Position numbers and translations under genes: made by a program. This document shows, in pieces, positions 43,587-47,668 of a DNA stretch of 47,668 bases; positions within the stretch are counted from its first letter, which is position 1, and every line of letters begins with the position of its first letter. The notes beneath the pieces are model-generated. The model was not told the DNA's origin. It ran no database searches and saw only the letters and a program-made list of their open reading frames with translations. The DNA comes from Stutzerimonas stutzeri (GTDB taxonomy: Bacteria > Pseudomonadota > Gammaproteobacteria > Pseudomonadales > Pseudomonadaceae), in NCBI RefSeq assembly GCF_024448985.1, contig NZ_JAMOII010000027.1, forward strand, positions 1 to 47,668. The letters run 5' to 3'.

Positions 43587-44945
43587 ATGGCTTACGACTT
43601 CGATCTTTTCGTCATCGGCGCAGGGTCCGGCGGCGTCCGCGCGGCACGTTTCGCTGCCAGCTACGGTGCCCGCGTCGCGGTCGCCGAAAGCCGTTATCTG
43701 GGCGGCACCTGCGTAAACGTCGGCTGCGTACCGAAGAAATTGCTGGTCTACGGAGCCCACTATGCCGAAGACATCGGCCAGGCCCAAGGCTATGGCTGGA
43801 CGATCGATGGTGCGACCTTCGACTGGAAAACCCTGATCGCCAACAAGGACCATGAAATCCAGCGACTCAATGGCATTTACAAGAACCTGCTGACCGACAG
43901 TGGCGTCACCTTGCTGCAAGCGCACGCACGCTTGATCGACGCCCATACGGTTGAAGTCGAAGGCCGGCACTACAGCGCCGAACATATCCTCGTCGCGACT
44001 GGCGGCTGGCCCTTCGTGCCGGAGATTCCAGGTCGCGAGCACGCCATCACCTCCAACGAAGCCTTCTACCTCGACGCACTGCCGCGCCGCGCGCTGGTGG
44101 TAGGCGGCGGCTACATTGCCGTCGAGTTCGCATCGATCTTCCATGGCTGTGGTGCCGATACCAAGTTGCTGTACCGGGGCGAGCTGTTCCTGCGTGGTTT
44201 CGATGGCTCGCTGCGTGATCACCTGAAGGACGAGATGATCAAGAAGGACATCGACCTGCAGTTCAACGCCGACATCGCGCGCATCGAGAAACAGGCCGAT
44301 GGCAGCCTGCTCGCCACGCTGAAAGATGGGCGCACTCTTGAGGCGGACTGCATCCTGTACGCCACGGGACGGCGGCCGATGCTCGAAGGACTGGGGTTGG
44401 AGAACGTCGACGTCGCGCTTGATGAGCGGGGGTTCATCGCGGTTGACGAGCAGTTCCGAACGTCCACGCCTTCGATCCTGGCGATTGGCGATGTAATCGG
44501 GCGAATCCAACTGACCCCCGTCGCGCTGGCCGAAGGCATGGCGGTGGCGCGTCAACTGTTCAAGCCCGATGAATACCGGCCGGTCAACTACAACACCATC
44601 GCCACGGCGGTCTTCAGCCTGCCGAACATGGCAACGGTCGGGCTGACAGAAGAAGAGGCCCGCGAACAGGGCCATAAGGTCGTGTTATTCGAAAGTCGCT
44701 TCCGTCCAATGAAGCTGACGATGACCGGCAGCCTCGAGCGCAGCTTGATGAAGCTGGTGGTCGATGCCGACACCGACAAGGTACTGGGCTGCCACATGGC
44801 CGGGCCGGACGCGGGCGAAATCATGCAAGGCATGGCTGTAGCGCTGAAGGCGGGCGCCACCAAGCGCATCTTTGACGATACCGTCGGCATTCACCCGACG
44901 GCAGCCGAAGAGTTCGTCACCATGCGTACGCCAACGGGTTTCTGA
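43587..44945 (+). CDS. gor: Glutathione-disulfide reductase
   Basis: This 452-residue FAD flavoenzyme has the FAD fingerprint [16 protein letters not shown] (about 9-24) and the redox disulfide C42/C47 ([13 protein letters not shown]). NADPH-site [15 protein letters not shown] follows, and the C-terminal GIHPTAAEE supplies catalytic H436 and E441. It keeps glutathione reduced in the cytoplasm. The frame opens 11 codons earlier; the ATG at 43587 matches homologues and has AAGGGAG upstream. It is monocistronic, with a possible shared promoter region with the divergent VOC gene. Confidence 0.95.
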   Translation: MAYDFDLFVIGAGSGGVRAARFAASYGARVAVAESRYLGGTCVNVGCVPKKLLVYGAHYAEDIGQAQGYGWTIDGATFDWKTLIANKDHEIQRLNGIYKNLLTDSGVTLLQAHARLIDAHTVEVEGRHYSAEHILVATGGWPFVPEIPGREHAITSNEAFYLDALPRRALVVGGGYIAVEFASIFHGCGADTKLLYRGELFLRGFDGSLRDHLKDEMIKKDIDLQFNADIARIEKQADGSLLATLKDGRTLEADCILYATGRRPMLEGLGLENVDVALDERGFIAVDEQFRTSTPSILAIGDVIGRIQLTPVALAEGMAVARQLFKPDEYRPVNYNTIATAVFSLPNMATVGLTEEEAREQGHKVVLFESRFRPMKLTMTGSLERSLMKLVVDADTDKVLGCHMAGPDAGEIMQGMAVALKAGATKRIFDDTVGIHPTAAEEFVTMRTPTGF

Positions 44946-45064
44946 TCGGGATGCTGCGTCGTCCGCAATCAACTTCAGCCGATTTCTAACGGACAAAGAG
45001 AAGAGGGTGGTTCTATCGACGGACGCGGCAGGACCGAAACCCGCCGCGCCGATTCGCCAAGGCT

Positions 45065-45556
45065 TTAGTGATGCATGTGCCCGTTGTCGTTCGACTCCGG
45101 GGCCTGGTGCTGAATGCTAACCTCGACGGCCACCTCACCAGCGTTTTCGAATATCAGCGTAAGAGGAAACTGCTCGCCAGCTACCAGCGGTTCGCTCAGC
45201 TTGAACAGCATGACGTGATTGCCGCCCGGCTTGAACTCAACTTCGCCGTCGGCAGGTACGTCTACCGCGTCGATACGCTCCATACGCATGACCTCGCCTT
45301 TATGGACATGGGTATGCAATTCGGCTTTCTCCGCACGGGGGGTCTGCACGCCGATGAGCCGATCCGGCTTATCGCCCGGATTGCGCAACGTGAAATACAC
45401 GGCGCCAGTTGGCGCGCTCGGCGGCATGGCGCGGGACCATGCTTGCGTAACGGCAGGCGCACCGGTCATTGCATGGTGGGTGTGGGCATGGTCGTTTGCC
45501 ATGGCGGGCAGGGCGGCGGTGCCGAGTACGAAAGCGGTGACCAGACGAAGCAGCAT
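45065..45556 (-). CDS. Periplasmic PCuAC-type copper chaperone
   Basis: This 163-residue protein has a signal peptide (MLLRLVTAFVLGTAALPAMA) and a DUF461/PCuAC beta domain. Copper ligands follow the family pattern: AELHTHVHKGEVMRME and GGNHVMLF (His...Met...His-x-Met). Both ends of the mature protein are His-rich (NDHAHTHH and GHMHH), which may add metal sites. PCuAC proteins deliver Cu(I) to the CuA site of cytochrome oxidase. The ATG at 45554-45556, with GGAG 6 bases upstream, is preferred over a TTG four codons earlier. The gene stands alone and is divergent from the DUF202 pair. Confidence 0.85.
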   Translation of the reverse strand: MLLRLVTAFVLGTAALPAMANDHAHTHHAMTGAPAVTQAWSRAMPPSAPTGAVYFTLRNPGDKPDRLIGVQTPRAEKAELHTHVHKGEVMRMERIDAVDVPADGEVEFKPGGNHVMLFKLSEPLVAGEQFPLTLIFENAGEVAVEVSIQHQAPESNDNGHMHH

Positions 45557-45724
45557 GAATCTCTCCAAGGCGGTTTTCGATGGCGCACAGTAGCATGAGA
45601 ACTCGCGCCTTCGCTGTGACTGGATGTGGCTGGCACGTTGTTCAAATCACCACAATTGAACCTGCAGGGCGGTAACGTTTCTGTTTGAATGAGCCTGGTC
45701 CAAATCCCATGGGAGACACATCAC

Positions 45725-46096
45725 TTGACGGAACGAAGTCGCTGGAGCCACCGGTTGCTATCTGGCGGAAGGGAGCCCGATCCCCGGTTCACCCTGGCAA
45801 ACGAGCGAACCTTTCTCGCCTGGATCCGCACATCGCTGGCGCTACTGGCTGGCGGTGTGGCAGTCGAGGCCTTTACCGGCGACGTCTTTTCCCTTGAGAT
45901 ACGCAAGCTCCTGTCGATCTCGCTGTTGCTGCTGGCCATGTTCATCAGCTCAACGGCTTGCATCCGCTGGCTGAGCATCGAGCGCGCCATGCGCCACAAC
46001 AAGCCTTTGCCGTTTCCGCTGCTGATTCCGATACTGTCGATTGGCGGCACGCTCGTCACGTTGACGCTGATCAGTTTCATCGCGCTTCGCGGCTGA
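45725..46096 (+). CDS. DUF202 (YidH-family) membrane protein
   Basis: This small inner-membrane protein has about 123 residues from TTG 45725 and three hydrophobic spans. It carries the DUF202 signature PDPRFTLANERTFLAWIRTS near residue 20. TTG is favoured as start because GGGAG lies 9 bases before it and homologues begin close to this point; an ATG at 45689 lacks a ribosome-binding site. Its stop is 2 bases before the next DUF202 gene, so the two are surely co-expressed. Function is not known. Confidence 0.75.
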   Translation: MTERSRWSHRLLSGGREPDPRFTLANERTFLAWIRTSLALLAGGVAVEAFTGDVFSLEIRKLLSISLLLLAMFISSTACIRWLSIERAMRHNKPLPFPLLIPILSIGGTLVTLTLISFIALRG

Positions 46097-46098
46097 AC

Positions 46099-46473
46099 AT
46101 GTACATATCCGTTCGTCGACGCCTGAAGCCCAAACTGCCACGTCCGCCACTGCACGAAGACCCCGGCCTGCAGCCGGAACGCACATCGTTGGCATGGGGG
46201 CGGACCTTGCTCACCATGCTCGCCGTCAGCGCGCTTTTCTTGCGCTGGATGCCCTATCACGGAGCCTTCGTCGGCATGCTGTTAGCGGTATCGCTGATTA
46301 CGGCACTGTACATCTGGGCCACTCAGCAACGTCGCTACACACGTAGTGCCAGCGGGCTGAAGAGTGGGCGCATTCATGCCGATGCGGCCTCGATTCTGTG
46401 GCTGGGCGCTTCGGTTTTTATGCTTGGCGTTCTGGGGCTTTACACCATTATTTTCTTGCCGATCACTCGCTGA
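46099..46473 (+). CDS. Second DUF202 (YidG-like) membrane protein
   Basis: This 124-residue inner-membrane protein has about three spans and the DUF202 motif GLQPERTSLAWGRTLLTMLA near residue 23. The arrangement of two adjacent small DUF202 genes recalls yidH-yidG of E. coli. The ATG at 46099 follows the upstream stop almost directly, implying coupled translation. The open frame upstream overlaps the first gene and is not used. Function is unknown; the two proteins may form a hetero-oligomer. Confidence 0.78.
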   Translation: MYISVRRRLKPKLPRPPLHEDPGLQPERTSLAWGRTLLTMLAVSALFLRWMPYHGAFVGMLLAVSLITALYIWATQQRRYTRSASGLKSGRIHADAASILWLGASVFMLGVLGLYTIIFLPITR

Positions 46474-46497
46474 GGCAGCAACCCAAAAGAGGCTTAA

Positions 46498-47544
46498 ATG
46501 ACCACCGCCAATCAGCAATTCGCCAGCGACAACTATTCGGGGATCTGTCCTGAGGCTTGGGATGCCATGGCCCGGGCGAACCAAGGGCACGACCGGGCTT
46601 ACGGCGATGATCAGTGGACGGCGCGTGCCGCTGATCATTTCCGCCAGCTGTTCGAAACCGATTGCGAAGTGTTCTTCGCATTCAACGGCACGGCGGCTAA
46701 TTCCCTGGCGCTGTCATCCTTGTGCCAGAGCTATCACAGCGTTATCTGCGGGGACATTGCACACATCGAAACCGACGAATGCGGCGCGCCGGAGTTCTTC
46801 TCCAACGGCTCCAAATTGCTGGTGGCGCGGACCGAGGAGGGCAAGCTGACCCCGGCGGCGATTCGAGAAGTCGCACTCAAGCGAAAGGACATCCATTACC
46901 CCAAGCCGCGTGTGGTCAGCATTACGCAAGCCACCGAAATCGGCACCGTTTACCGGCCCGACGAACTCCGTGCGATCAGCGATACCTGCAAAGAGCTTGG
47001 GCTGCATCTGCATATCGATGGTGCACGGTTCGCTAATGCCTGTGCGTTTCTCGGCCTGTCGCCGGCCGACTTGAGCTGGAAATCGGGCGTAGACGTGCTC
47101 TGTTTCGGTGGTACCAAGAATGGTATGGCCGTGGGCGAAGCGATCCTGTTCTTCAACCGGGACCTGGCCGAAGACTTCGAATACCGTTGCAAGCAAGCCG
47201 GCCAGCTGGCGTCCAAGATGCGCTTTCTGTCCGCACCATGGGTTGGGTTATTGGAGAGCAACGCCTGGATCAAATATGCCGAGCACGCCAATCACAGCGC
47301 GCAACTGCTCGCAAAACTGATCAGCGACGTGCCGGGCGTAGAACTGATGTTTCCCGTTGAAGCGAACGGCGTCTTCGTAAGCATTCCGCCCTTGGCGCTA
47401 GAAGCGTTGAGGAACCGCGGCTGGATGTTCTACACATTCATCGGTGTCGGCGGCGCACGCTTCATGTGCTCTTGGGATACCAGCGAAGAGCGGGTACGCC
47501 AGCTGGCCGTCGACATCCGTAGTGTGGTGCTACAAAACAAATAG
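46498..47544 (+). CDS. ltaE: Low-specificity L-threonine aldolase
   Basis: This 348-residue PLP enzyme of the threonine/allo-threonine aldolase family contains FFAFNGTAANSLALSSLCQ (phosphate-side loop), the LHIDGARFANA block with the cofactor-binding Asp, and the Schiff-base Lys in CFGGTKNGMAVGEA. It cleaves L-threonine or L-allo-threonine to glycine and acetaldehyde. AGAGG lies 7 bases before the ATG. It is 24 bases after the DUF202 pair and may be co-transcribed. A hairpin follows the stop. Confidence 0.92.
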   Translation: MTTANQQFASDNYSGICPEAWDAMARANQGHDRAYGDDQWTARAADHFRQLFETDCEVFFAFNGTAANSLALSSLCQSYHSVICGDIAHIETDECGAPEFFSNGSKLLVARTEEGKLTPAAIREVALKRKDIHYPKPRVVSITQATEIGTVYRPDELRAISDTCKELGLHLHIDGARFANACAFLGLSPADLSWKSGVDVLCFGGTKNGMAVGEAILFFNRDLAEDFEYRCKQAGQLASKMRFLSAPWVGLLESNAWIKYAEHANHSAQLLAKLISDVPGVELMFPVEANGVFVSIPPLALEALRNRGWMFYTFIGVGGARFMCSWDTSEERVRQLAVDIRSVVLQNK

Positions 47545-47558
47545 CCAGCGGAAAAGAA

Positions 47559-47586
47559 GCCGCGTTGTCGAGATAGACAGCGCGGC
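47559..47586 (+). terminator. Hairpin after ltaE
   Basis: GCCGCGTTGTC and GACAGCGCGGC form an 11-pair stem (one G-T pair) with a 6-base loop 14 bases after the stop. No T-run follows directly, so it is a possible rather than certain terminator. Confidence 0.5.
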
Positions 47587-47668
47587 GGAGGAGCAGCATG
47601 AAATCAGCAAACCTCAAGGCTAGGCTTCTTTCCAGATAATTGATTTAACATAATATAGATTATGCGAA

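Overview
The window is high-GC, densely coded chromosomal DNA from a Pseudomonas-type gammaproteobacterium, most likely the P. stutzeri group (Stutzerimonas). The evidence is the mtlEFG/mtlR mannitol transport locus, tamA-tamB, an OprD-family porin, a FAN1 nuclease gene next to a DinG-like helicase gene, and pseudomonad REP elements. The genus call is inference. I found no rRNA, tRNA, CRISPR array, phage or insertion sequence.

Layout. 1-5437 (minus strand): polyol locus with fructokinase mtlZ, AraC-type regulator mtlR, and the ABC transporter mtlE-mtlF-mtlG, with mtlK running off the left edge. 5547-18040: mostly housekeeping genes. They are a PstS-like/OmpA fusion, xthA, a GNAT acetyltransferase, tamA-tamB, an AGCS amino-acid:Na+ symporter, tpx, and an unassigned homoserine-dehydrogenase-like SAF protein. 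18111-19037: an EamA permease. 19144-23844 (minus): a TRAP transporter (dctP, dctQ, dctM) with an SMP-30 lactonase and uronate dehydrogenase. 24302-25890 (minus): a glucarate dehydratase paralogue followed by the cut-off 3' end of a tctA permease gene. 26441-32036 (plus): kdgD, a ketoglutarate semialdehyde dehydrogenase gene, a canonical gudD, and garD. 32061-34440: REP elements, a frameshifted 2-hydroxyacid dehydrogenase and an aldose-1-epimerase. 34679-35965 (minus): OprD-family porin. 36259-40154 (minus): FAN1-type nuclease and nuclease-helicase genes behind a promoter with a LexA-like box. 40334-47544: hemN, galU, a VOC protein, gor, a PCuAC copper chaperone, two DUF202 membrane proteins and a threonine aldolase.

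How it works together. The centre encodes an essentially complete oxidative route for hexuronates and aldarates. An outer-membrane porin and a TRAP transporter bring in the acid. Uronate dehydrogenase makes an aldarolactone, and the SMP-30 lactonase opens it. GudD or GarD dehydrates glucarate or galactarate to 5-dehydro-4-deoxyglucarate. KdgD converts that to 2-oxoglutarate semialdehyde, and the aldehyde dehydrogenase makes 2-oxoglutarate.

Two regulatory layers can be read from the DNA. First, the udh, second glucarate dehydratase and oprD promoters share one design: TTGACA, a 16-18 bp spacer, a -10 box, then 5-7 bp later a near-palindrome close to TTGTCATATGACAA. A weaker copy precedes kdgD. 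No regulator for these sites is in the window. Second, eight leaders of sugar or sugar-acid genes carry perfect AAnAAnAA motifs, the known Hfq/Crc catabolite-repression target. I did not see these at the housekeeping genes I checked. The shared promoter design, the LexA-controlled nuclease pair, the tctA remnant and the frameshifted dehydrogenase are the observations most worth following up.
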